Below, piece by piece: positions 33,342 through 43,539 of a DNA stretch of 64,000 nucleotides; within the stretch, counting starts at the first letter, position 1; each line of letters opens with the position of its first letter. The position numbers and the translations under genes were made by a program. Origin of the DNA: Elymus sibiricus (taxonomy: Eukaryota; Streptophyta; Magnoliopsida; Poales; Poaceae); contig CM077665.1 of NCBI GenBank assembly GCA_039707655.1, forward strand, positions 311,178,486-311,242,485, written 5' to 3'. Under the pieces are notes generated by a model that saw only the letters and a list, made by a program, of their open reading frames with translations, did not search any database and had not been told where the DNA came from.

Positions 33342-34686
33342 TCACGGGTAGAACTTGTAGAGGTGTTGGATGTTCCGTGTGTTTTGTACCGGAACACCCT
33401 CCTCCGTCTCCAGCCATGCTGCGCCAAACCGGAAAACGTGGACGGCCGTGTACGGACCTTCCCACATGGGCGAGAGCTTGTGGAGTCCTTCTATGGATAG
33501 GAACCTTCGCAGGACAAGAGCGCCAGCTTCAAGGGTGCGGGGGCGTATGTTACAGCTGTGGTAGCGACGCAACGCCTGCTGATACTGGGCTGCGTGGAGG
33601 GCGGCCTGGTGGCGTGCTTCCTCGAGGAGGAGCATATCAGCTTCTCGTAGGTCATCTTGGTGGTTCTCATTCAAGGCCAAGACCAGCAGGGACCCATGCT
33701 TGAGCTCAGTAGGAAGGACCGCTTCTGCCCCATAGACGAGGAAGAAGGGAGTTTAACCGATAGGCCTGGTCACTGTTGTGCGTATCAACCATAGCACAGA
33801 TGGGAGCTTGTCGAGCTAGCCTTTGTCGCAGGCTGTGAGCTTCTTGCTGAAGCTTCTTGTCTTGAGGCCTTTGAGGACCTCAGTGGTTAGCACGCTCGGC
33901 CTGGCCATTGCTTCGCTGATGCACCATGGAGGCGTAGCAGATTTGTGTGTCGAGGTTGTCGCAGTAGGACCTGCAGAGGCCGCTGGTGAATTGCGAACCA
34001 TTGCCGATGATGATGCGGTTGGGGACACCGAAGCGGCACACCAAGCCCTTGATGAACTTGACAGCATACCGCTTTGGGATGGAGCGGACAGGCTCCACTT
34101 CTGCCCACTTGGTGAACTTGTCGATGGCGACGTAGAGGTAGCGGTAGCCTCCAGCTACGCAAGGGAAAGGACCCACGATATCCAGTCCCCAGACCGCGAA
34201 GGGCCACGAGAGGGGGATTGTCTAGAGCCCTTGTGGTAGCTGTTGGATGTGCTTGGCGTGGAACTAGTAGGCCTCGCAGGATTGGACCAGCTCGATGGCA
34301 TCTTGAAGCACTGTGGGCCAGTAGAAGCCGCTGCAGAACACCTTGCCGACAAGGGTGCGTGATGAAGAGTGATGGCCACAGTCTCCACCATGTATGTCAA
34401 CAAGCAGCTCGCGCCCTTGCTCCTCGGAGATGCACCACAACGTCACTCCATTGGGGCGCCTTCGGTAGAGATCGCCATCCTTGAGGCAGTAAAATGCAGC
34501 TTGGTGGGCCACGTGCTCTGCTTCAGCATCGTTTGCTGGGAGGGTGTCGTCCTCCAAATAGACCTTGAATTCCGTGGCTCGGCTCTCTTCCTGCAGCTCC
34601 AACGCCAACAACAGGCAGGTGCCTGAAGATGGGTCGTAGTCTGGTGCACCTGTGGAGGGTGTGGATGGGAGTTCCTCATGGGGCAT
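33342..34686 (-). pseudogene. Tat-element integrase: zinc finger, core and C-terminal tail, frameshifted
   Basis: Three minus-strand frames cover one integrase. 34686-34264 holds GDLYRRRPNGVTLWC and the HHCC finger (H-X-H with LVQSCEAY). 34176-33880 is the core: DKFTKWAEVEPV (first Asp), IIIGNGSQFTS where the second catalytic Asp is replaced by Gly (normally TDNGSQF), and NGQAERAN (Glu). 33680-33342 is the tail: LREADMLLLEEARHQAALHAAQYQQ, GALVLRR, LSPMWEGPYTAV and a final NIQHLYKFYP. The lost aspartate alone should abolish strand transfer, quite apart from the frameshifts. Confidence 0.85.
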
Positions 34687-34752
34687 CGTGACGCTAGCAG
34701 TTGGAGGTGCTGCAGATGGCTTTAGGAGCCTTTCCTAGAAGACGCCAGGGCT

Positions 34753-35148
34753 TTAGGGTTCGCGGCGGGAAGCTTGCTTGGCGATGTCATCAGCTTCCTT
34801 GTTGTCGGCGCGAGGAGCATGCTGGAGTTCCATGCGCAGGAAGCGCTTCTCGAGATTGTGCACCTCCTCCAGGTATGCGGCCATGTGCTCATCCTTGGGT
34901 TTGCAGCTCTTGTTGGAGAAGTAGATGAGGAGCTGCGAGTCCCCCTTGATGAGGATGCGCTTGATGCCTAGTGCGTGTGCGGCCTTGAGGCCGGATATGA
35001 GGCCCTTGTACTCCGCTATGTTGTTGGAGACCTTGTCGTCATGCTTGAAGCAGATCTGTATGGCGTAGTGGAGCTTGTCTCTCGTCGGCGAGGTGAACAC
35101 CACGGCAGCCCCCACGCCCTGTAGGGAGAACGCGTCATCGAAGTGCAT
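34753..35148 (-). pseudogene. Second, archaeal-type RNase H (aRNH) domain of the Tat element
   Basis: A single open frame of 131 codons. Landmarks: HFDDAFSLQGVGAAVV (the usual FDGA has become FDDA), DKVSNNIAEYKGLISGL with the catalytic Glu, LIKGDSQLLI with Asp, and HAPRADNKEADDIAKQAS with the last Asp. This extra RNase H between reverse transcriptase and integrase is what marks Tat-lineage Gypsy elements. It is the best preserved part of this copy. Confidence 0.82.
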
Positions 35149-35892
35149 GGTCCATCCTCGGAGGCGTCCTTGCGTAGATAAAGGGACTCATCCTCGCGAG
35201 GCTCCTCTTGGTGCGGGTCTGTCCATTCCGCAGTGAAGTCCGCCAGAGCTGCGTCCTTGATCGTCCTTGTGGTGTGAAATGCCAACACTAAGGGTTACAA
35301 CTTAATGTTCCACTTGGTGATGCGATCGGTGGCGTTGGGGTTGTGCAAAAGCTGCTCAAGGGGATAAGATGTGACCACCTTGATAGGGTCGCCCTGGAAG
35401 TAGTGGCACAACTTCCTGGAGGCAATGAGGAGCTAGAGCAGGAGCTTCTACAGCATGGGGTACTGCTCGCGCGCATCCCATAGCACTGAGCTGTCGAAGT
35501 AGACAGGGTGCTCGACGAGGCGCGTTGTGGAAGGAACAGCCTCTTGCTCCGCGGGAGGCTCATCAGGTGGATCGCCAAGGGCATCTTGAGGAGGAGGCTC
35601 GGCAGGTGGCTCGCCAGGGGCATCTTGAGGAGGAGGGTCGAAAGGCGCTGGTGCAACCTTGGCTGGCTCGGATGTGGCCTCAGCAGGCGCTGAGGTGGCC
35701 TCGGCAGGTGCTGGTTCGGCCAACTGCTCCTTGGCGGGGACTGGCTCCTCTCTTTCCACGATGAGGGACGTGCTGGCCGTCTGGGGGGTGGCTGCTAAGA
35801 ACAAGAGCAAGGCTGGGCTCGCGAGGCTGCGGGGCCACCATGACAGGAGGGCTCCTCAAGTACCTCTTGAGGTCCTCGAAGGCTCGTCAGCT
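35149..35892 (-). other. Decayed RNase H and connection region of the Tat element
   Basis: Only broken frames are visible. 35810-35448 reads an Ala/Pro/Glu-rich linker (PAEPPPQDAL repeats) that includes a repeated ggcatcttgaggaggagg phrase at 35580 and 35620. VEHPVYFDSSVLWDAREQYP near 35530-35455 is the end of the primary RNase H region. Confidence 0.55.
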
Positions 35893-36660
35893 TCAGGAGT
35901 CCACTTGAAGGGGCCTGATCTCTTCATGAGCTTGAAGAAAGACAAACCTCTCGCCAAGCCTGCAGATGAAGCGTCCAAGTGAAGCCATGGATCTCGAGAG
36001 GCGCTGCATTTCCCTGAGGTTGCGGGGAGGCCGCATCTTCTCGATGGCTTGGATCTTCTCGGGGTTGGCCTCATTGCCGTGGTGGGAGACCAGGAAGCCA
36101 AGGAGCTTGCCTGACGGGACTCCGAAGACGCACTTCGCTGGATTGACATGTAGGTTGATCTTGCGCAGGTTGGAGAAGGTCTCCTCGAGGTCCTTGATGA
36201 GTAATCTCGCCTTGCGCGTCTTGATGACGATGTCGTCGACGCAGGCCTCTGCATTCCTTCCCATCTGAGGCCCCAAGCCTTTGTGCATCAACCTCTGGAA
36301 GGTGCGTCCTTCACTCTTCAAGCCGAAGGCAGGCAGATGTAGCAGTACACTCCACAGGGGGTGAGGAAGGCTGTCTTCTCTTCATCTTGCTTGGCCATCT
36401 TGATTTGGTGGTAGCCTAAAAAGGCGTCCAGGAAGCACAGTAGATCACACCCAGCGGTGGATTCCATGATCTGGTTGATGTGTGGCAGCGGAAAATGGCC
36501 TTGGGGCAGGCCTTGTTGAGATCAGTGAAGTCGATGCACATCCGCCCCTCTCCGCTATGCTTTTGGACCACGACGGGGTTGACGACCCACTCGGGGTCGA
36601 GTACCTCGCGGATGAAGCCTGCCTCCCGAAGCTTCTTGGTTTCTTGACCGATGAACTTCT
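35893..36660 (-). pseudogene. Tat-element reverse transcriptase, frameshifted
   Basis: In different minus-strand frames one can read FIREVLDPEWVVNPVVVQK and RMCIDFTDLNKACPK (36620-36520), DAFLGYHQIKMAKQDEEKTAFLTP (36430-36360), then 36321-35893 with the catalytic box CVDDIVIKT (normally YVDDIVIKT) and INLHVNPAKCVFGVPSGKLLGFLVS. The domain order is normal, but the frames are broken at least twice and the box tyrosine is cysteine. Confidence 0.82.
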
Positions 36661-37013
36661 ATTTCTCTATCGCCTGGCACCGTGCCTTTTGCTTTACGAG
36701 TCATGCGTTGGGACACACATCTAGGTGGTGCTCGATCACCTCCCTTGGCACACCGGACATGTCTGATGGTGTCCAGGCGAACATATTAGCATTTGCCTGA
36801 AGGAAGGTGATGAGCTCGCCTTGCTATTTGGCCGAGAGCCATTGCCGATGATAACGGTGGGCCCGGAGCCACTGTCGTCCAACAACACTTTCTTCGTCTT
36901 GGCGCGTTCCTGAGAGAACATCGGCTTCTTTTTCATGGGTGTAGGCTCGACGTCATCCTCGTCGGCAGGGTCGGCGGTGGCAGCAGTCTTGTAGGTGTGC
37001 TCGAGGGTGCGCC

Positions 37014-37595
37014 TCACGTTCTTCTCATCACAGCAAAAGGTAATGGTGCCTCTGCAGCCCGGAAGCTGACGGTGTTGTAGGCATGATGAGTCACTGGCAT
37101 GAACTTGGAGAGCGCGGGATAGCCCAAGATGGCATTGTAAGGCAGGCCAAAGTGCGCCACGTCGAAGTCGATGAGCTCGGTGCGGTAGTTCTTGCGGCTG
37201 CCGAAGGTGACAGGAAGACGCACTTTCCCTAGAGGCAGGATGGAGCCATCGGTCACGCCTGAGAAGGGACTAGTTGGCATCAAGCGTTCGTAGGGTACCT
37301 GAAGAACCTCGAAGGTGTCCACAAAGAGCACGTTGAGGCCTGCGCCGCCATCGATAAGCGTCTTGGTGACAGCAACATTGTTTATGGTGGGTGTGCACAA
37401 CAGAGGGATCGTCCCCATGGCCCTTGTGGACTTGGGGTGATCGCTGGAGTCGAAGGAGATCGGGAACAGCGACCACTTGAGGGGCTTGGAGACCTCAACT
37501 CTAGGGAGGGCAGCGTTAACCTTGCGGGAGAATTGCTTCACGTGGCAGTTGGATGCGGGATGTGGGCTTCGCCAAGGATGCACGCCACCTCGCAA
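37014..37595 (-). pseudogene. Tat-element aspartic protease region
   Basis: An open frame of 193 codons. The active-site motif is LIDGGAGLNVLFVDTF, and AILGYPALSKFM is the hydrophobic-Gly follow-up motif of retroviral-type proteases. Upstream is SFDSSDHPKSTRAMGTIPLLCTPTINN. It would cleave Gag-Pol. The frame is intact but disconnected from gag and reverse transcriptase by frameshifts, so I treat it as part of a dead element. Confidence 0.8.
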
Positions 37596-37696
37596 GGCTC
37601 CTAGTAGCCCCCAACGTCTTCGTCAGGCAACTTGTTCCTGCCGGCACGCGGCGGGGCAGCGTTGGCTTGAGGAGGATTGGTCTGCTGAGGCTAGTT

Positions 37697-39257
37697 CTAC
37701 CAGCCCTGCCGGTAGTTGTTGTTGTTGCCATTGCGGTCATTATTGTTGCGGTCGTTCCAATGGCCAGCGATGCGGCCTGCACCGCAATCGTTGCGGTCGT
37801 TGCGCCTGACCTGGCGGTCTTGCCGGAGTATCTTGAGCTCGTGGCACTCCACGGTGAGATGGGTGTTTACGTTGTGGAAGGCACAAAGGGGGCGACCATC
37901 TTTCTTGGGCGCGGGCTCATAGCGATTGCGCATGCGCTTCTGCTCAGGCTCCACTACGAGCACAGTGAGGCCCTTGCGCTTGACGTCCTTGGCCTTGTAT
38001 TTGGCGGCTTCCAGCACCGCATCAGGGTTGTTGTGGGCAAAGAGGCATCCCTCTTCAGCCTTGGCGCACCTGTCGGCAAGGTCAAATAGTATGACCACAA
38101 CGTCGAGCTCATCATTGATGGAGAGCTTCTCAAGCATCCTAACGTCCATGATGCCTGTGGAGAATGCTGAGATGATGGCAGCATCGGAGGAGGGTGAGAT
38201 CTTATTGCGCACTTGGCCAAAGCGCTAGATGTACTTGTGGAGGGTCTCCCTAGGGCGCTAGCGCACGACACGCAGGTCATTGAGAGTTACGGGGCGCTCG
38301 TACGTGCCCTTGAAGTTGGGGACGAACTGCTTGCACAATTCAGACCACGAGGAGATGAAGTTCTTAAGGAGGTTCATCAGCCATGAGCGCGCATTGTCCT
38401 TGAGTGCCATGGGAAGCCAGCTCGCCATGTACTTATCGTCGCCGCCCGCAGCTTGGATGCCCGTGGCGTAGAGCTACAGGAACTCTGCGGGGTTGGGGGT
38501 GCCGTCATAGCAAGGAGGCAGCTCGGGCTTCCACTTGAAGGGACACACCACGCGACGCAGCTCATGGGTGAAGGTGATGCAGCCCACACAAATGGTGGCG
38601 ACTCCGCTAGCAAGAGGGCCCCGGTTCTGGCGCCCAACAACTACGATGTCCTCGAAGATGCGGTTCTGGCAGTCTCGCTGTCTTTCGAGGAGGACGCGTG
38701 CGTCTGGCTGCATGCGTTGGACGATCTGACAACCGATGCCGGCTTGGTTGGGCGAGGACGCGTCCTGGGACGACTCCAGTCCGCGCACACGACGGCGAGG
38801 CTCCGCGTCATCACCGCCCTGAGCAGGTGGAGGAGGGGCGCCGTGTTCTGCTTGTGCGCCGTGCAACGAGGAAGGCAGAAGAGGACGAGAGGGCGTCGGG
38901 GCATCCCCGGCGGTGTTGACGAGCTCAGTGATGCACGCGAGCCAGACGTCATAGGCAGCCAGAGTCGGGCAATAGCGCAGCAGCTCCTGCGCCATGAGTA
39001 GCGCGACCTATGGTGCTAGTGGCTCGTGGTGAGCGAGCGAAGCCGTCGTGCTGGTGCGCTCGGGCAGATGCTGCTGAGCGGACGGGTGGATGGAGGAAGC
39101 CTGCTGCTCCCCCGCCGCCGGCTCGGGAGCGGCGCACGCACGTTTGCGGTGGTCTTTATTGACGATGGGCTCCGTGCGGACACGGTTGGTCCGGCGCTGG
39201 GCGCGAGCCTGGCGCATGTCGGCCATGTCAATGTCGAGGTCGACGATACTGCTACAA
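37697..39257 (-). pseudogene. Tat-element gag, in several broken frames
   Basis: 38995-38474 contains CPFKWKPELPPCYDGTPNPAEFL, the start of the conserved capsid region. The continuation near 38440-38220 is frameshifted. 38212-37697 has SDAAIISAFSTGIMDVRML, NDELDVVVILFDLADRCAKAEEG and the Tat-type zinc-binding CAFHNVNTHLTVEC, followed by an Asn/Arg-rich tail. The N-terminal part 39257-39008 lies directly after the primer site. Gag forms the particle. Multiple frame changes exclude function. Confidence 0.8.
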
Positions 39258-39264
39258 AAGAAGG

Positions 39265-39282
39265 CCCTTACCCGGCGCACCA
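39265..39282 (-). other. Primer-binding site of the Tat element
   Basis: Minus strand tggtgcgccgggtaaggg, two bases inside the LTR. The tggtgcgcc core resembles primer sites of other plant Tat elements. The exact tRNA is not determined. Confidence 0.5.
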
Positions 39283-39284
39283 AA

Positions 39285-39708
39285 TGGCGGAGAAGCGTTT
39301 GAGCTAGGGTACGCTCTCCAAAACCCTGATTCGAACTATGGGGCCTCTTCGTGCATCTATCTCATGACCCGACGGTGACTACAGCTACGGCGAATGGAGC
39401 TTCATGAGAGCGCACACAGAGGACGCAACTGGGGACACGCTATTTACCCAGGTTCGGGCCACCTTGAGGTGTAAAACCCTACTCCTGCTTTGTTTGATTG
39501 CTCTTGGAGAGCCACATGTGTGTTACAAGGTAGGAGACGACCGGAGAAACGAATGATTGGGGGTCAAAAATGGGGGATCCACTTCTACGGTGGTTGCACT
39601 GCCCCTCTTATCCTTTTTTTTGGCCCTCTTTCCTAAAAATATCGGCGGGAAAAGGGTAGCCATAGGTCGGCAATTTGAAGGGGGACAAGTGCTCAGTCTA
39701 TCCTGACA
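39285..39708 (-). repeat. Probable 5' LTR of the Tat element (about 424 bp)
   Basis: Minus strand from tgtcaggatagactgag (39708) to ttctccgcca (39285). It includes gggttttacacctcaaggtggcccgaacctgggta, a phrase found in modified form in the LTR at 49190-49675. No second LTR is available, so the 39708 boundary is inferred from the TGTCAGG start. Confidence 0.5.
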
Positions 39709-39772
39709 AAAGGTGGTCTTCATCTACAAAGGCTCCGTCCATGACGCGCCTGTGGGCTCGGTGATGACCTTC
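39709..39772 (-). pseudogene. Gag fragment of the Gypsy element whose 5' end lies at 48310-49675
   Basis: Joined across the solo LTR (gatgaccttc then gtcctggcgactgg at 48315), this reads MAAMVTPVARTKV and then ITEPTGASWTEPL on the minus strand, one open frame. The Tat element begins immediately to its left, so this is the host sequence into which both elements inserted. Confidence 0.6.
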
Positions 39773-40294
39773 TGTAACGCCCAAGATGCGATCCTATCAT
39801 TATTTTGGCTCGATAGCCTCGACAGGGATAGAAGCGCATCTCGTCGTTTCGCAAGAATGGATATCATTACAAGTACATGTAAAGAAGAGATGAGTATATG
39901 GAATTGGCTTACACTCGCCACAAGCTAAATCAGATCACATCAATACAACAACATATACAATCATCATACAGAAGAGCAGGGCCCGTCTACGGAAGAAATC
40001 AAACGATAAAAATGACATCCATCCTTGCTATCCTAGGCTGCCGGCCTGGAACCCATCCTATGATCGATGAAGAAGAAGAACTGCAAATAAAACAAGCATC
40101 ACGCTCACGTCATAGCATCACATTACCTGTACCTGGAATTGTTATAGTAATCTGTGAGCCACGGGGACTCAGTAATCTCATTTCCAAGGGCATCAAGACT
40201 AGCAAAGCTTAATGGGTAAGGTATGGTTAAGTGGTGAGGCTGCAGCAAGCACTAAGCATTTATTCGAGTGGCTAACTTACGAGTACGAGAATAC

Positions 40295-40312
40295 GGGGGG
40301 GGGGGGGGGGGG
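40295..40312 (+). repeat. Run of 18 consecutive G
   Basis: An uninterrupted homopolymer inside the solo LTR, flanked by atac and tgatcg. A likely sequencing and assembly weak point. Confidence 0.95.
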
Positions 40313-41633
40313 TGATCGTCACATAAACGGTCGTGAACTAGTAATGATCACTAAGTGATCCTGAACAGCTACTTACGAGTCAAACATAACCCCACCATGT
40401 TCTCTCTTGGTTCAGAATTCACGAGAAGAGACAGTCATGGTTACGCACACGGTTGGTGTATTTTATTTTGAGTTTACTTTAAGTTTGCTATGACCGGCTG
40501 TTAAACAAATTTCCAAGTTGCCACATAACCGCGGGCACGGCTCTCATGAAAGATTTAACCCTGTAGGGGTGCTCCAACTCATCCATCACAAACTAACCAC
40601 AAGCTGCGTTGGAATTCCTCAACCGCAGGATAACCCGTAGTATTCACGGAATCCCGATGGAAAATCTCAACCTCGAGATAGCCCGAAGTGTCCTCGAAAT
40701 CCCGCGCACAAGACGTTCGAGAAAGGTAAAATAAATCCAGCAAGGCCGCACGATGTGTCGATGAACCCGATAGGAGCCGCGTATCTCGTTCTCAGGACAC
40801 GACCGGATGGGACTAGCTACGAGGAAAAACCAATCCCCAAGTTTCCTCGAGGCGGCCCCGCAGGCAGTCCGTTTTGGACCAACACTCATGAGGAGCACTG
40901 GCCCGGGTTGTTGATTAATTAATCACGGGGTGATCATGCCCTATGCAAATTTTAGTTATTATTAAGCAAATAGTACCATTGTTGGGCCTTGCCAGACGAG
41001 TTTTATCCCAAAACAAAAATCAAGGGGGTCCACATAGCAACCCCGAGCATGTTAGGAGCGCTCAATATGGAACCGGTACACAAGTAACTGGGGTGGCAAA
41101 AGTGGAAGAAAACACCGAGCAAAAGGCCAAGCCTTCCACCTTTTACCAAGTATATATGTGCATTAAATTAAATAGCAATAATATTGTGATATCTAAATTT
41201 TTTCCATGTTGGCACATGGGAACAACTTGCACCTGCAACTAGCAATGCTATAAGAAGGGCTGAGCAAGCGGTAACATAGCCAAACAATGGTTTGCTGGGA
41301 TGTGGAGGGGTTAGAGGCTTATCATGGCATTTTGGGAGGCTTGACAAAGTGGAAGGTAGCGAGACAAGCGATAGAAATGAGGCATCTAGCATGGCAATGA
41401 TAGTAATGGTATCCACGGAAATGTTCATCTTTCCTGAGATCCTGCTTGGAAGAAGAACGAATCCGTGAAGAAGACGAGCCAACGTAGTCGAACGAATCCT
41501 CACACTCTGAATGCTTTCAGAACTCTATCGAGAGAAGAAGCAATCCGGAAACAACAATCAACACATGATAAACACCACACATATGCATGACATGATGCGC
41601 AAACAAATATGATGCATGTCCATACGATCATGC

Positions 41634-42089
41634 TATTGGGGAACGTTGCATGGGAAACAAAAAAAATTCCTACGCACACGCAAGATCTTTCCATGGTGAT
41701 GAGCATCTACGAGAGGGAGAGTGGATCTACGTACCCTTGTAGATCGCTAAGCGGGAAGCGTTAAGAAATGCGATTGATGTAGTCGAACGTCTTCGCGATC
41801 CAAATCGCAAGCCGTCCCGCGATCCAATCACGATTTGTCCCGATCTAGCGCCAAACGGATGGCACCTCCGCGTTCAGCACACGTACAGCTAGATGACGAT
41901 CTCCGCTTTCTTGATCCAGCAAGAGGGGGTGGAGAGGTAGATGAGTTCTCCGGCAACACGACGGTGTGGTGGCGATGGTGGTGGTGCTATCCCGGCAGGG
42001 CTACGCCTAGCGCTACCGAAACCGCGAGCGGAGGAGAAAACGATCTAGGGAGAGAGAGGGAAGCCAAGGGCTTCGTGTGTGCTCTTGGG
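41634..42089 (-). repeat. 3' LTR remnant of the truncated Copia (456 bp)
   Basis: Aligns with 43540-44002 of its 5' LTR, both reaching gtgtgtgctcttgggg, where the remnant switches to gag sequence. The terminal TGTT is mutated to tatt. Confidence 0.88.
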
Positions 42090-42230
42090 GTGTTCACAAC
42101 ATCTACAGACGACGCTTGAGGGGGGTGGCGCACCGAGCGGTGCATTAAGGACATAAGCCTTCTGTGCAGCAATGAGGGCAATCCTCAGATCACGGACCCA
42201 GTCCGTATTATTGCTACTATCATCTTTCAA
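42090..42230 (-). pseudogene. 5' end of Copia gag, truncated after about 45 codons
   Basis: Minus-strand frame from 42230: MKDDSSNNTDWVRDLRIAL then AAQKAYVLNAPLGAPPP. WVRDLRIAL...AQK.YVL..PLG is the N-terminal gag pattern of Angela/WIS-type Copia. It runs into inverted LTR sequence at 42089. An upstream leader fills 42231-43525 without other coding signal. Confidence 0.75.
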
Positions 42231-43525
42231 ATATATTTATCTAGAAACATATAAAAATTCAAGGGAGCTACAGCGCGAGCTAGTGATCTACAACATAATT
42301 TGCAAAGACATTTTGACTATGTTCATGATAATGAGTACAATTAATCATATTACTTAAGAACTCCCACTCAAATCAACATCCCTCAGGTTGTCTAAGTGTG
42401 ACATGATCCAAATCCACCAACCCAAGTCCGATCATCACGTGAGATGAGGTGGTTTCAATGGTGAACATCTCCATGTTGATCATATCTACTATATGACTCA
42501 TGCTTGACCTTTCGGTCTCTTGTGTTCCGAGGCCATGTCTGTACATGCTAGGCTTGTCAAGTTTAACCCGAGTGTTCCGCATGTGCAATACTGGCGTGCA
42601 ACCGTTGTATGCGAACGTAGAGTCTATCACACCCGATCATCACGTGGTGTCTCGAAACGACGAACTTTCGCAATGGTGCACACTCGGGGAGAACACAATT
42701 TTATCTTGAAATTTCAGTGAGGGATCACCTTATAATGCTACCGTCGTCCTAAGCAAAATAAGATGCATAAAAGGATTAACATCACATGCAAATCATAAGT
42801 GACATGATATGGCCATGAACTTGTGCTTTTGATCTCAATCTCCAAAGCACCGGCATGATCTCCATCGTCACCGGCATGACACCATGATCTCCATCATCTT
42901 GATCTCCATCAACGTGTCTCCATGAGGTTTTCGCGCCAACTATCGCTTCTACAACTATTGCTAACTCATAGCGATAAAGTAAAGCAAAAACGGCGAAAAT
43001 AAATTAAAGACAACCCTATGGCTCCTGCCGGTTGCCGTACTCATCGACATGCAAGTCGTGATATTCTATACAAAACATGATCATCTCATACATCACATAT
43101 ATCTCATCATGTAATTGGCCATATCACATCACAACATACCCTACAAAAACAAGTTACACGTCCTCTAATTGTTGTTGCATGTTTTACGTGGCTGCTACGG
43201 GTATCTAGCAAGAGCGATTCTTACCTACGCAAAAACCACAACGGTGATACACAAATTGCTATTCAACCTTCTCAAGGACCGCCTTTGTCGAATCCGATCC
43301 AACTAAAGTGGGAGAGACAGACACCCGCCAACCATCTTTATGCAACAAAGTCACATGTCAGTTGATGGAACCGGTCTCTCATAAGCGTACGAGTAAGGTT
43401 GGTCCGGGCCGCTTCATCCCACAATACCACTGAATCAAGAAAAGACCAAGGGAGGAAGCAATCTGAGCATCAACGCCCACAAAGTCCTTTGTGTTCTACT
43501 CATGATCTCATCTACGCATAAACCT
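42231..43525 (-). other. Untranslated leader of the truncated Copia
   Basis: About 1.3 kb between the primer site and gag start, as is usual for BARE/Angela elements. It contains repeated gatctccatcatc/gcaccggcatga phrases at 42850-42905. No ORF worth reporting. Confidence 0.6.
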
Positions 43526-43538
43526 GGCTCTGATGCCA
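43526..43538 (-). other. Primer-binding site, initiator-Met tRNA type, of the truncated Copia
   Basis: Minus strand tggcatcagagcc begins one base after the LTR end (ccccaaca g). It is the standard Copia site with one change (tggtatcagagcc). Confidence 0.85.
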
Positions 43539-43539
43539 C

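Larger units (their letters stand above)
33112..39708 (-). mobile_element. Tat-lineage Gypsy retrotransposon, decayed
   Basis: Minus-strand order: short 5' LTR, primer site, gag, aspartic protease, reverse transcriptase, degraded RNase H, a second archaeal-type RNase H, integrase zinc finger, integrase core, and C-terminal tail. The second RNase H before the integrase is diagnostic of the Tat lineage. The 3' LTR is missing: the left edge at 33112 abuts the long Gypsy LTR, whose insertion and later deletions may have removed it. Every ORF is broken. On the right it joins gag-like sequence of another minus-strand element (39709-39772 and 48310 onward), into which it inserted. Confidence 0.82.

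Noticed and set aside
37553..38089. 178-codon plus-strand ORF and similar plus-strand frames at 38453-39001
   Set aside because: Antisense to the Tat gag, whose minus-strand frames show the conserved capsid and zinc-binding phrases.
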